Source of the DNA: Leucobacter luti
Lineage (GTDB): Bacteria > Actinomycetota > Actinomycetes > Actinomycetales > Microbacteriaceae
Length of the DNA stretch: 64,000 nt
Reading direction: 5' to 3'
Assembly (NCBI RefSeq): GCF_004217175.1
Contig: NZ_SHKI01000008.1
Span: 62,001-126,000, forward strand
Shown here: piece by piece, positions 15,956 to 25,437 of the stretch
How positions within the stretch are numbered: the stretch's first letter is position 1
How the letters are laid out: each line of letters starts with the position of its first letter
Notes under the pieces: generated by a model
What the model saw: only the letters and a program-made list of their open reading frames with translations
Databases searched by the model: none
Told to the model about the DNA's origin: nothing
Translations under genes and position numbers: made by a program

Positions 15956-18955
15956 GTGACGACGATTGAGCACTACGACATCGACGGTAACGAGCTGTGG
16001 TGGCTCAGTGACGGTCCGGGAGCGCACACCGACGAACCGCAGGACAGCGAAGTCGTGGAGACCTCTCTCAAGGGGCGGTTTCGGTTCGCAGCAGAGAGCG
16101 AAACAGAAGACGGGCTCCGCCGGCCGCAACTCGGTGCCCTGCACGCGATCTTGGCATACCGCTCCACGGAAGAGCACGAACCGATCACAGTGGTGATGCC
16201 GACGGGGACAGGCAAGACCGAAACGATGCTTGCAGCGTACTGTCACTCGCCGGCCCAGACTCTCGTCGTTGTGCCGTCGGACGCACTGCGCACCCAGATC
16301 GCGGAAAAGTTCGTGACCCTCGGGATACTGCCTCGCGTCCGGGCCGTCGTCGGAGATTTCTTGTGTCCCGCCGTTCTCGTGCTCAAGAGCGGACTCCAAA
16401 CTGTCGACCAAGTTCGACAGGTCCTGGCCCGATCAAACGTGGTCGTGGCGACCGCGCAGGTGTTGGATGCATGTTCGGAGGAGGCGCGTTTGCACCTGGC
16501 GAAGTCGTGCCGACGTCTGTTCGTCGACGAAGCGCATCACTTGGGCGCCCGGACGTGGAGGCAGGTCGTCGAGCTGTTCGATGGACGGGAAGTTGTCCAG
16601 TTCACGGCGACTCCGTATCGGGAGGACGGTCGCCACCTCGGCGGTCGCATCGCGTACGCCTACCCGCTGCGCCTGGCCCAGGAACACGGCTACTTCGCCA
16701 GGATCAACTACCGCTCAGTGATTGACCTCGCCGATCCCGACCGTGCAGTAGCCATCGCTGCTGTCAGGCAACTCCGGGCCGATGTAGAAGCGGGACTAGA
16801 TCACCTTCTGATGGCGCGTGTCCGCTCCGTGGAGCGGGCCAAGGAGATCATCAAGCTCTACGAGGAACTCGGCTCAGAGTTCGCCCCAATCCGCATCGAC
16901 ACCGGAATGGCCGAGTCAACCCGCAGCAAGCACCGCAACAGACTCTTCAACCGCGAGAGCCGGATCGTGGTGTGCGTCAACATGCTCGGCGAAGGCTTCG
17001 ATCTCTCGGCGCTGAAGATCGCGGCGATCCATGACCCGCAGAAGAGCCTTGCCGTCACACTGCAGTTCGTCGGTCGCTTCACCCGTGTGGGCAACGAGTC
17101 TCTTGGAGAAGCCTCCGCATTCGTCCCCCTTCAAGTCGCTGGCGTTGACGAGCGACTTCGCAAGCTCTACGGCGAGGACGCAGACTGGAATGAAGTCATC
17201 CGCGATCTGACCGAGCACGGCGTCGGACAGGAGAAGGACCGAACAGACTTCGAGCTTGCGTTTGGATCGGTCCCCCGCGAAGTCGCCATGCGCAGCATCC
17301 ATCCGAAGATGAGCACCGTCACCTACCAGTCCAACAAGTTGCTGAGCTGGAACCCCGAGAGCATCTACGACCTGTTCGATGATCGATTGCTGACGACGCG
17401 CATCGGCATCAACAACAAGGAGAAGGTCGCTTGGTGGGTCTCGCGAGAGGCAACACCCGTCAGATGGGGCGACTTTTCCAGCTTCAATGAACTTGTCCAC
17501 CACCTTCACGTCGTGCATGTCGACGAGGCCGCGGGGTTCCTGTACATCAACAGCACCAACAACGACTCGATGCATGAAGATATCGCCCAAGCTATCGGCG
17601 GCGACGATGTCACCTTGGTCAAAGGCGAAGCGGTGTACCGAATTCTCTCCAAGGTCAAACGCCGCGTGCCGACCAACGTCGGCCTCCTCGACTCGGTGAG
17701 CCGCAACAGGCGCTTTTCCATGCACGTTGGTCAAGACGTACTCCACGCATGGCGCGGAGAGGGAGGCACGAAGATGAAGACCAACATCTTCGCCCACGGC
17801 TTTGCCGACAGCAGAGCTGTGAGCTTCGGTGCATCCCGCAAGGGGCGTGTATGGAGCCACGAACAAGCTCGCGACATCCACGACTGGGTCCGCTGGGTGA
17901 CCCAGATCGGACCGACCATCACGGACACCTCCATCTCCCTGGAGTCTGTCATGTCGGGGTTCCTGCTCCCCGAGCCCGCCCGGGAGCGCCCGCCGTACGT
18001 GCCGCTGTCGATCGAATGGCCGTATCAACTAGTCGCGACGTTCAGCGAGCGACGCAAAGTGAGTTACAAAGATCAGTCGTTCTCCCTGCTCGACACCGAA
18101 CTCTCCCTGAGCAATCACACGGCAGACCAGCCGCTCCGGTTCAAGCTCAAGACGCCAGGATGGGAGCTCGAGTTCGAGTTCGACTTCCATGAAGACGATC
18201 CACCCACGATCCGCCCTGTCGCAGAGGACGGGCAGATCGTCACCCCAGCGGGCACAGGGAGCCTCGCGGCCTTCCTCACTGCTAACGGACTGCTCATCAC
18301 CTTCGAGGGTGAGACGGTCCTCGTCGAACAAGGATTCTTGCTGCGGCCCGACCGCGAGCGACGACTCTTCCCGATCGACGCAATCGAGACGATCGACTGG
18401 TCCAACGTCGACATCAAGCGCGAGTCGCAAGGCGCTGATCGCGACCCTGCCACCATCCAGCATCGCGCGATCCAAGCACTCTCAGCAGAGGACGAGTGGG
18501 AGGTAGTCATCGATGATGACGGTCCAGGTGAACTGGCCGACATCGTTCTCTTGAAGAGGACCGAGGATGCCCTCGAAGTCTTGATAGCGCATTGCAAGTA
18601 CTCATCCGGTGACAAGCCAGGCGCTCGAATCGATGACCTGTACGACGTCTGCGGACAGGCAATGAAGATGAATCGCGCAAAGGCGATCCCGGAACTGCTC
18701 ACCAAACGGCTCTTCCGCAGAGAGAAACAGCGCCAGAGTTCCGGAAAGACCGGCCTGATCGCTGGTGAAATCGCAACCCTGGCCTCCATCGTCCGCGAGG
18801 CGCGTTACCGAACGCTCAACGTTTCCGTTGCGATCGTTCAGCCGGGGATGTCCAAGTCACTTGCGAGCGAGGACATGCGCGCCCTGCTCGGCGGAACCGA
18901 ACGGTTCCTCGTTGAGACGCACGGAATGAGGCTGCGTGTCATCGCAAATTCGTGA
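15956..18955 (+). CDS. Large SF2 DEAH helicase with nuclease-like C-terminus, candidate phage defence
   Basis: A 999-residue protein. The SF2 core occupies about residues 55-400: Walker A MPTGTGKTE (81-89), DEAH box (191-194), motif III QFTATP (215-220), and a motif VI-like QFVGRFTRVG near 370. The middle region is unrecognised. Near the C-terminus (about 845-900) the pattern ELADIVLL ... EVLIAHCKYSS resembles a PD-(D/E)xK nuclease with Asp and Lys present but an H-C-K in place of the usual E-x-K, so activity is uncertain. The GTG start has GAAGGAG upstream. It lies 126 bp before an OLD-family nuclease gene on the same strand. ATP-driven DNA translocation is predicted; a role in phage or plasmid restriction is inferred from domains and location in ICE cargo. 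Confidence 0.85.
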   Translation: MTTIEHYDIDGNELWWLSDGPGAHTDEPQDSEVVETSLKGRFRFAAESETEDGLRRPQLGALHAILAYRSTEEHEPITVVMPTGTGKTETMLAAYCHSPAQTLVVVPSDALRTQIAEKFVTLGILPRVRAVVGDFLCPAVLVLKSGLQTVDQVRQVLARSNVVVATAQVLDACSEEARLHLAKSCRRLFVDEAHHLGARTWRQVVELFDGREVVQFTATPYREDGRHLGGRIAYAYPLRLAQEHGYFARINYRSVIDLADPDRAVAIAAVRQLRADVEAGLDHLLMARVRSVERAKEIIKLYEELGSEFAPIRIDTGMAESTRSKHRNRLFNRESRIVVCVNMLGEGFDLSALKIAAIHDPQKSLAVTLQFVGRFTRVGNESLGEASAFVPLQVAGVDERLRKLYGEDADWNEVIRDLTEHGVGQEKDRTDFELAFGSVPREVAMRSIHPKMSTVTYQSNKLLSWNPESIYDLFDDRLLTTRIGINNKEKVAWWVSREATPVRWGDFSSFNELVHHLHVVHVDEAAGFLYINSTNNDSMHEDIAQAIGGDDVTLVKGEAVYRILSKVKRRVPTNVGLLDSVSRNRRFSMHVGQDVLHAWRGEGGTKMKTNIFAHGFADSRAVSFGASRKGRVWSHEQARDIHDWVRWVTQIGPTITDTSISLESVMSGFLLPEPARERPPYVPLSIEWPYQLVATFSERRKVSYKDQSFSLLDTELSLSNHTADQPLRFKLKTPGWELEFEFDFHEDDPPTIRPVAEDGQIVTPAGTGSLAAFLTANGLLITFEGETVLVEQGFLLRPDRERRLFPIDAIETIDWSNVDIKRESQGADRDPATIQHRAIQALSAEDEWEVVIDDDGPGELADIVLLKRTEDALEVLIAHCKYSSGDKPGARIDDLYDVCGQAMKMNRAKAIPELLTKRLFRREKQRQSSGKTGLIAGEIATLASIVREARYRTLNVSVAIVQPGMSKSLASEDMRALLGGTERFLVETHGMRLRVIANS

Positions 18956-19023
18956 CAGACGCTGCGGCCGTCGGTAGGCTGGTGAGAGCGTGAGCAGAGC
19001 GTCTGACACCCATATAAGGGGTG
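18956..19023 (+). promoter_or_regulatory. Two inverted repeats between helicase and OLD genes
   Basis: CAGACGCT (18956-18963) and AGCGTCTG (18998-19005) can form an 8-bp stem. It is followed at once by CACCC (19007-19011) and GGGTG (19019-19023) around an AT-rich centre containing TATAAG. They could be a partial terminator plus a promoter or operator for the downstream gene. No T tract is present. Confidence 0.35.
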
Positions 19024-19081
19024 CTCGAATATCGGAGCCCTTCGCTCGTGTGAGCGAACGTAAGGCAATCGAGGAGGAAAC

Positions 19082-21049
19082 GTGAAGCTTGTCGCGATCA
19101 CCGTTCAGAAGTTCCGCAACTTCGTGGAACCGCAGCGCATCGAGATCGAGCCCGATGTGACTGCACTGGTCGGCAAGAACGAGTCAGGTAAGACGACCAT
19201 CCTCAAGGCCCTGCATCGCCTCAAGCCCGCGAATGGCGATGCGCGGAAATTTGACCTAGTCACGGAGTACCCGCGTTGGCGGTTGGCGCGCGATCGTCGG
19301 AACGACGCGAGTATCGAGGACACACGACCTGTCTCGGCGGAGTTCGCCGCTGAGCAGACCGACATCGACGCTCTCAGTGGAGTTCTTCCTTCGCCGCTGC
19401 TTCCTACTAGCAAGGTCGTCGCAGCGCGCACGTACTCAAACAAGTACGACGTGTGGGTAGAGACGGGCTTGAAGGACGTCATCGCCGCTGCTTCTACGGA
19501 CGCTTCGGTTGCCGACGAGGATGCGGCGGAACTTGCGAAGGAGTCGGACCTCGACGCTGCTATTGCGAAGGCGAAGGAACTCGCGAAGACACTCAAGGAA
19601 TCTGAGCCTGCCAGGGCGAAGGTGGTCGGCGGATTCCCGAGCGCCGCCGAGAAGTACCGGTATCACTTTGGTCCTGGTGCTCCAATCGAGACGGAACAGC
19701 GCGACGCGATCGCCGCGCGAGTGCCGCAGTTCTTCTACTTCTCGAACTACAGTGTGCTGCCTGGCGAGACAGACCTAACCGAGCTCGCGCGGAAGAGCGA
19801 GGCGGGCGAGGGCCTAGATGAGCAGGAGCAAACTGTAGTCTCACTCCTCGCCCACGCAGGCGTGAAGCCAGCGGATTTCCTCGACACGAACTACGACAGC
19901 CGCAAGGCCGAGCTCCAGGCCGCCGCCGTCGACCTCAGCCGTGAGGTCTTCAAATACTGGCGCGCCAACACCGACCTTGAAGTCGTATTCGGCGACGACA
20001 ATGTCCCCGTGATCGAAGCACCGAACACCCCCGCTGTGAACCACCGCTTCCTGAAAATCGAGTTACGAGATGGACGGCACGGGAACGTCGAGACGAACTT
20101 CGCCACCCGCTCGACCGGGTTCCAGTGGTTCTTCTCCTTCTTCGCAGCCTTCAGCGAATATCTACACACGGACAAGCCGGTGGTGGTCCTGCTGGACGAA
20201 CCCGGGACGAGCCTGCACGGAGAGGCTCAAAAGGACTTCGTCAACTACATCTTCAACGAGCTCGGGGCCTCCAAGCAGACCCTCTACACGACTCACTCGC
20301 AGTTCATGGTCGACCCCACCGTTTATGAGAAGCTCCGCACTGTCCACGACAAGGCCACTCGTGAGGACCAAGAAGCCGGCGTCGAGGTCAGCAAGGTCAA
20401 TCTCAAGGCCGACCGTGACACCGTATTGCCCGTCGAGTCGGCGCTTGGGTACTCGATCAGCCAGCATCTCTTCATCGGGTCGGGCCAGCACCTTCTCGTC
20501 GAAGGCAGTAGCGACTTCATTTACCTTATGCGCATGAGCGCCTACATGGAGTCGCATACGAAGCCAATTCTGAGCCCGAAACTGGCCATGATCCCCGTCG
20601 GCGGCATTACCAATATGCCTGCCTTTGTCGCTTTGATGGGTCGCAGGCTTGAGGTCTCCGTCCTGGTGGACGGTGAGAAGTCGAGCTCGGTTCTTGACCG
20701 AACCAGACGTGCGGCGCAGGAGAACGACGTCCCCGCAAATCGCATCATCTCGGTCGGGGAGGTCGATCCGTCACTGCCAAGGGACGGTGATATCGAAGAC
20801 CTCTTTGCCGTCAACGACTACCTCAAGCTCTACAACTGGGCGTTCAAGAAGGCACTCACCGAAGCAGACCTGAGCGGCAGCACGGGCCGCATCCTCGGTC
20901 GTATTGAGTCTATCGAGGGCAAGTTCAACCATGCGCTCCCAGCCCACGCGCTGACGGACAACCAGGACGAGTTCTTTGCAACTCTCGATCCTGTATCTGT
21001 CGCAAACTTCGAGAAGCTGTTCGAGAAATTGAACACCGGCCTCGCTTAG
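19082..21049 (+). CDS. OLD-family ATP-dependent nuclease (ATPase-TOPRIM)
   Basis: A 655-residue OLD/GajA-like protein. The N-terminal ABC-type ATPase starts with the RecF/SMC-like KFRNFVEPQRIEI and Walker A GKNESGKT (31-38), has an insertion rich in Ala/Glu helices, Walker B VVVLLDEPGTS near 370 and the switch TTHSQF. The C-terminal TOPRIM domain shows the catalytic Glu in LLVEGSSD (about 470) and the acidic pair in VLVDGEKSS (about 529), where the usual D-x-D is D-G-E. OLD nucleases degrade invading DNA; GajA of Gabija is the best-known relative and works with a UvrD-like helicase. Here the partner is an SF2 helicase instead. The GTG start follows a strong GAGGAGG site. Confidence 0.9.
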   Translation: MKLVAITVQKFRNFVEPQRIEIEPDVTALVGKNESGKTTILKALHRLKPANGDARKFDLVTEYPRWRLARDRRNDASIEDTRPVSAEFAAEQTDIDALSGVLPSPLLPTSKVVAARTYSNKYDVWVETGLKDVIAAASTDASVADEDAAELAKESDLDAAIAKAKELAKTLKESEPARAKVVGGFPSAAEKYRYHFGPGAPIETEQRDAIAARVPQFFYFSNYSVLPGETDLTELARKSEAGEGLDEQEQTVVSLLAHAGVKPADFLDTNYDSRKAELQAAAVDLSREVFKYWRANTDLEVVFGDDNVPVIEAPNTPAVNHRFLKIELRDGRHGNVETNFATRSTGFQWFFSFFAAFSEYLHTDKPVVVLLDEPGTSLHGEAQKDFVNYIFNELGASKQTLYTTHSQFMVDPTVYEKLRTVHDKATREDQEAGVEVSKVNLKADRDTVLPVESALGYSISQHLFIGSGQHLLVEGSSDFIYLMRMSAYMESHTKPILSPKLAMIPVGGITNMPAFVALMGRRLEVSVLVDGEKSSSVLDRTRRAAQENDVPANRIISVGEVDPSLPRDGDIEDLFAVNDYLKLYNWAFKKALTEADLSGSTGRILGRIESIEGKFNHALPAHALTDNQDEFFATLDPVSVANFEKLFEKLNTGLA

Positions 21050-21459
21050 CGAACCTCTCGAAGGCTGTGGCGGACAGGCACTTTCTGCTCTGCTTCGCGC
21101 TTATTTTGAGCACGGTGGACGACTCCAGATTCTCGGCGCTGGCAGCGGCGGGCTATGGCTTCTCTCAGGCAGACGCGGATCAGTAGCACGAGGCTGATCG
21201 GTCCCATGAGCGCGAACTTCATCGTGTTCCACAGGCACAGGAGGACGAGGAGGTTGAGCCATCCGGGTCCGCCGTTTGCGATGAGGGTGGTGAAGGTGCT
21301 CGCCGCGAGGAGGTAGGGCACGGCGAGGAGCATCGCCGGGAGGACGCCCCATTTGAGTCCTCGCCGGGTGCGGATGGCGTCGAGGAGGATGTTGGTGGGC
21401 ATGTAGCGGCGCAGGAATGCGCGGGTGTGGACGCTGAGGGTCCAGAGCTGGCGGATCAT
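21046..21459 (-). CDS. Small membrane protein of the conjugation region
   Basis: A 137-residue protein, not assigned to a family. It has two hydrophobic segments (about residues 38-60 and 68-92) and a basic, Arg-rich C-terminal tail. I chose ATG 21459 because AGAGGAAA precedes it at the right distance; a frame to 21483 exists. It lies downstream of the relaxase gene on the same strand and its last bases overlap the OLD gene stop (tail to tail). It may be a transfer accessory protein, but nothing in the sequence proves it. Confidence 0.6.
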   Translation of the reverse strand: MIRQLWTLSVHTRAFLRRYMPTNILLDAIRTRRGLKWGVLPAMLLAVPYLLAASTFTTLIANGGPGWLNLLVLLCLWNTMKFALMGPISLVLLIRVCLREAIARRCQRRESGVVHRAQNKREAEQKVPVRHSLREVR

Positions 21460-21612
21460 GACGGGGTTTCCTCTCACATGCACGACGGATCGTCGGAGGC
21501 GGTGCGTGTGTGAGTGGCTTTGCGGCCTGCCCCGAGGAGCGTCATATCAAGGAGAAATCCGCCTCACCTACAAAGATACGACGCACAGGTGAGATTCGGA
21601 AGGGCACTCCGG

Positions 21613-24600
21613 TCATAGGCCCCGGCTTGCGCCCTCCCGCCGAACGGTCCGGGATGGATCGTCATGTCCTTCTGTACTCGCGAGGTCGCGGAGTCGCGTG
21701 AGCGCGGCTTTCGCGCGGGCGGCGTCGATCTTCTGCACGTCGCTGTCGGGTGCCGGGCCGAGCGGTGTGCGGGTGGTGATGCCGTAGCGGTCGCGGTATG
21801 CGGCCACTGTCTGTGCTTGCCGCCGCCACGCTGTTGCGGTTTTCGCCTCGGTGGGTGCGTCTCCGAGTGCTAGCGCCCATTCCTTCCGCTCGCTGAGGGC
21901 TTGGTCGAGGACGGCTTCGGCGCGCTGCTGGATCAGTTCGCGACGTTCCGTGAGCGCTTTCTTCATTTCGGTGTTGATTGGGCCGGTGGCTTCTGGGACG
22001 AGGCCGGCGATCAGACGTGGAGTCTTGCGGGTGCGGCCGGAACCGGCGGGGCGTGTGGTTGCTCGGGCGAGGCGGTGGTGCAGGACGGAGGCGATGTCGT
22101 CGGCGTCCTCGAAGCCGCGGGTCGCGACCAGGCGCGGCATGAGGGCGTCGATGTTGTGGTGGTTCGCCTCTGCCCGTCGCAGCTCGGCAGCGAGTGCCCC
22201 GAAGGTGTCGGACTGGATCGTGTCTTCCGCTTCGTCCGGGGTGAGGCCGGATTGGCGAATGAGAATGGCGAAGCGGTCATGTTGGGCAGCTTGCGCGATC
22301 GTCTCGTACTCTGCCGCGAGTTGCGCGACAGACCCCCATGCTTCCTGTTCGGCGGTGATGGTTTCGTGAGCGGAGAGCTCAGCGCCGACGTGCTGAAGGA
22401 CCCCGTAGAGCACGCTCCTTGCGGTGGCATCCGGGTCGTCGGCGGGGTGTGGGGTGGTGTGGTTGTCGTCGGGGCGGTCGATGGCGACGTAGACGAGGTT
22501 CTCGTGCCTGCCGCGGGTCATCGCGACATACAGGTTATCCCTGGTCGTAGAGGGATCGACAAGCACATGAGAGGTGTCGGTCGTGATGCCCTGCGCCCTA
22601 TGCGCCGTCACTGCGTAACCCAGGTCAACGTGATCGGAGACGTAGTCAGCTGGGAGGGTCACGGTGCCGCGGCTGTTCGCGCGGCGTGCGGTGAGTGATC
22701 CATCGTCTTGAATGTCTGTGACCTTCCAGCGGTCGCCGTTGCGCACCCATCCTCGCGGGGTGCGGAGGCGTCGGTCGTTCTTGCGGGTGATGATCGTGTC
22801 ACCTACCCCGGCACGGGCATCGCTTTGGAGGGCGACTTCTCGGCGGGCATCCACGGTGCCGTCGAGGATGAGGTTGGCGCGGGCTCGCTGGTTCAGCGCG
22901 TGGACGGAGTCGTTCGAGTCAGTGATCAGCACCGTCGAAACACCGTTGAGGGTATCATTGCGCCAGGCGGTGTAGGCGGCGTCGATCATCGTCTCGGTGT
23001 CGCCGCCGGTGATGCGGTCATGTTCGGCGTAGGTGTCGATGACCTCGGGGTGCCCATGGCGGAGATCAAGAGAGGCGGTCTTCTCCCATGCGTTGACGAA
23101 GCGGTGCACGTCGACCAGTTCTGGTGCGTCGGTGCGGTCGTGAACGAGGAGGGAGAATGCGCCGCCGGCGGTGACGGATTGCAGTTGCGCCCAATCACCG
23201 ACAAGCAGCACCTTCGCCCTGACCTCAGCTGCGTGCTCGGTGATGCGGTCCAGGGATAGCGTGCCGGCGAGGGAGGCTTCGTCCACGATGACAAGCTGCC
23301 CCTTGCGGAACGATGTACCCGTGTTCTGGTGGTCTTGCCACCACTTCGCGGTGTTCTCCGTTCGGATGCCAAGGTCATCGGCGAGGACTTGAGCGGCGAC
23401 CGCGGACGGTGCGAGGCCGACGACGCTGCCACGCCCGTGCTCCCGCTCCCACGCAGTACGCAGAGCTCGCATTGCTGTCGTCTTTCCTGCCCCGGCGGGG
23501 CCAACCAGCACATCGACTGCGCGGCCTGTGGCAGCGACGGCAGTGAGTGCTGCTGTTTGATCGTCGGCGAGGAGCCTACCTTCGCGATCTGGGCGGCGGG
23601 TGACCTTCTCGATCACTTCGACTGGCACCTTGGGTGCGGTCATGGTGCGGGCGCGCTCGAGAAGCCGATCTTCTGCCGCGAGAATATCCGGTGACGAGTA
23701 CACCGTCGACGCGATCGGCCGAAACCTACTGTCATTAGAGCGGCGATACACGGCAGGGCTCGACGCAAGCTCAGGCGGAGTCAGCCGAAGGGAGGCACGC
23801 TCTGCGGCATCGACGACCATCCCCACGACAGCTTCACGATCCCTCGTGGTCGCAAACCGGTAAGGCATCGTTTGGCGGGCGGCTTCGGCGGTGAGGTTCC
23901 ACCTGCGCCAGGTCGACCGCTTCTCACCGACCGCCTCGACCACACTCCGGCCTAACGAGGCGATCACATCCAGCGGCACATCATCAGCGCGCAGCAGCAG
24001 CAGTGCATCGTTCGCGGTGACGGTGCGGGCCCAGCGGGTGGCGTCTTCACCGAGGAGGTGCGACGCACGTTCCCGCCACTCACCGGTGAGGTCAGCGAGC
24101 GAGTGAACTTGCTTCTCCGGTCTGGTCGCCAATGTCGCTTGTGCGCGGAGCTTGATGACCGTCGCAAGCGACGGTTGCCTGCCATGACGGGCAACGTACT
24201 CGGCGATGAGACGGTTCTTCTCCTGATCAATCTGCCGTGACCTAGACGAGAACTCCGCAACCAACCTCTCCGGCACCGTGCTGATCGCCCAGGCAGGGTT
24301 GCGGTCGCGCCCCATGTCGCGGGATTCCCACTCGACGCCGAATGTGCGGGTGAGGTGGTCAGCGAACACGGCTTCGTGGAGTTCGGAGAGCGCGACGGTA
24401 GCGGCGTGAAGGGGGCGGCCGTCGAGGGAGCGCCATTTGCCGTCGTGGACGGTCTGCACCTTGTTCGAGATCACCACATGCGTATGCAGATGCGGGTCAC
24501 CAGCACGGGAGTCGTAGTGATCGAACGCGGTCGCGATCACCCCAGACACATCGGCTTGCGCAACCGCCCCGTTGCGTCCTGCTGCGCCGATGCGGGTTGC

Positions 24601-25158
24601 AGCGAGTTCGCGTTCGATGAACGCAACCATCTCCGCAACCGCCGCATGGTGCGCGTCCGCAATCAGCGATTGCGTGCCCGCATCCGATACCGCCCACAGC
24701 ACCGATGCCGACTTCGGAATCGAGAACGTGAAATCGAACCCCGCAACCGCCTTCCGTGCGCCCCGTGCGCTCTCCTCAGCCTCGATCGCGGCAACGGCCT
24801 CCGCGCGTGCGGTCACGGGGAGACCAGCGTCGAGACGTGCAGTGCGGTACTCGATGCGCTCGGTCACGGTCTGGTATTTCCGGTACGGCCTGCCAAGCGC
24901 CTGACCGGTCACCGGGTCAAGGCCTTGCCCGATCAGACGTTGAAGCTGCTCCTCAGACACCTCATCTCCGACAATGATGGTTCCGTTGCCGAGCGCGGTG
25001 ACCGCTGACCCCATCCACCGCCCGGGCGGGGTACCTTCATCCGTGTAGTACCTCGTCAGCGGCGTCGAGAGAGCACGGTCACCGTCACCGGACGCGACGG
25101 TGCGCAGGAGGTACTTATAGCCGTCGCCGGCGGACATCACCCGCATCGAAACCGTCAC
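21613..25158 (-). CDS. MobF-type conjugative relaxase/helicase (TraA-like)
   Basis: An 1181-residue two-domain protein. The N-terminal TrwC-type relaxase domain has the family opening MRVMSAGDGYKYLL, conserved Tyr residues near the start as nick-site nucleophile candidates, and the three-His metal motif H-L-H-T-H (about 222-226) after HYDSRAGDP. The second half is a RecD2/TraI-like SF1B helicase: Walker A VGPAGAGKTT near 552, VIVDEASL, and a GYAVTAHRAQG motif. It would nick oriT, bind the 5' end and unwind the transferred strand. I placed the start at GTG 25158; the upstream frame to 25227 adds unconserved residues. oriT is expected in the 25159-25437 region or nearby. It is divergent from the methyltransferase. 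Confidence 0.93.
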   Translation of the reverse strand: MTVSMRVMSAGDGYKYLLRTVASGDGDRALSTPLTRYYTDEGTPPGRWMGSAVTALGNGTIIVGDEVSEEQLQRLIGQGLDPVTGQALGRPYRKYQTVTERIEYRTARLDAGLPVTARAEAVAAIEAEESARGARKAVAGFDFTFSIPKSASVLWAVSDAGTQSLIADAHHAAVAEMVAFIERELAATRIGAAGRNGAVAQADVSGVIATAFDHYDSRAGDPHLHTHVVISNKVQTVHDGKWRSLDGRPLHAATVALSELHEAVFADHLTRTFGVEWESRDMGRDRNPAWAISTVPERLVAEFSSRSRQIDQEKNRLIAEYVARHGRQPSLATVIKLRAQATLATRPEKQVHSLADLTGEWRERASHLLGEDATRWARTVTANDALLLLRADDVPLDVIASLGRSVVEAVGEKRSTWRRWNLTAEAARQTMPYRFATTRDREAVVGMVVDAAERASLRLTPPELASSPAVYRRSNDSRFRPIASTVYSSPDILAAEDRLLERARTMTAPKVPVEVIEKVTRRPDREGRLLADDQTAALTAVAATGRAVDVLVGPAGAGKTTAMRALRTAWEREHGRGSVVGLAPSAVAAQVLADDLGIRTENTAKWWQDHQNTGTSFRKGQLVIVDEASLAGTLSLDRITEHAAEVRAKVLLVGDWAQLQSVTAGGAFSLLVHDRTDAPELVDVHRFVNAWEKTASLDLRHGHPEVIDTYAEHDRITGGDTETMIDAAYTAWRNDTLNGVSTVLITDSNDSVHALNQRARANLILDGTVDARREVALQSDARAGVGDTIITRKNDRRLRTPRGWVRNGDRWKVTDIQDDGSLTARRANSRGTVTLPADYVSDHVDLGYAVTAHRAQGITTDTSHVLVDPSTTRDNLYVAMTRGRHENLVYVAIDRPDDNHTTPHPADDPDATARSVLYGVLQHVGAELSAHETITAEQEAWGSVAQLAAEYETIAQAAQHDRFAILIRQSGLTPDEAEDTIQSDTFGALAAELRRAEANHHNIDALMPRLVATRGFEDADDIASVLHHRLARATTRPAGSGRTRKTPRLIAGLVPEATGPINTEMKKALTERRELIQQRAEAVLDQALSERKEWALALGDAPTEAKTATAWRRQAQTVAAYRDRYGITTRTPLGPAPDSDVQKIDAARAKAALTRLRDLASTEGHDDPSRTVRREGASRGL

Positions 25159-25366
25159 CTGCCGCCGCCTCTCCTCACCCCGAAGGTGAGCCACACCAAC
25201 CGCTGTCGCTGTGACTTCTGAGGTCACGTTCGGACGGTGGCGCTCCTCGCTTGCAAGACGCGTGACAACCCGTTCGAGCGAACCGCGAGGGATCGGCAGC
25301 GCTGGGCGCCGACGGTGCTGGAGCGAGGTGGGAGGCGTCGGCTGAGCGGCGGCGCGTGGGCGGTTC

Positions 25367-25383
25367 GTGCACCTGGTTGGTGA
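25367..25383 (+). repeat. ICE intergenic motif, copy 1 (GTGCACCTGGTTGGTGA)
   Basis: First of a set of near-identical 15-17 nt motifs placed 5' of element operons. Here it lies 54 nt before the methyltransferase start, in the 279-bp relaxase/methyltransferase divergent region, and includes the palindrome CACC-N5-GGTG. Confidence 0.7.
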
Positions 25384-25437
25384 CCAGCTCGGAGTAGCAG
25401 CACGGCTCCGGGATCACCACTCTAGGAGAGTTTACCC

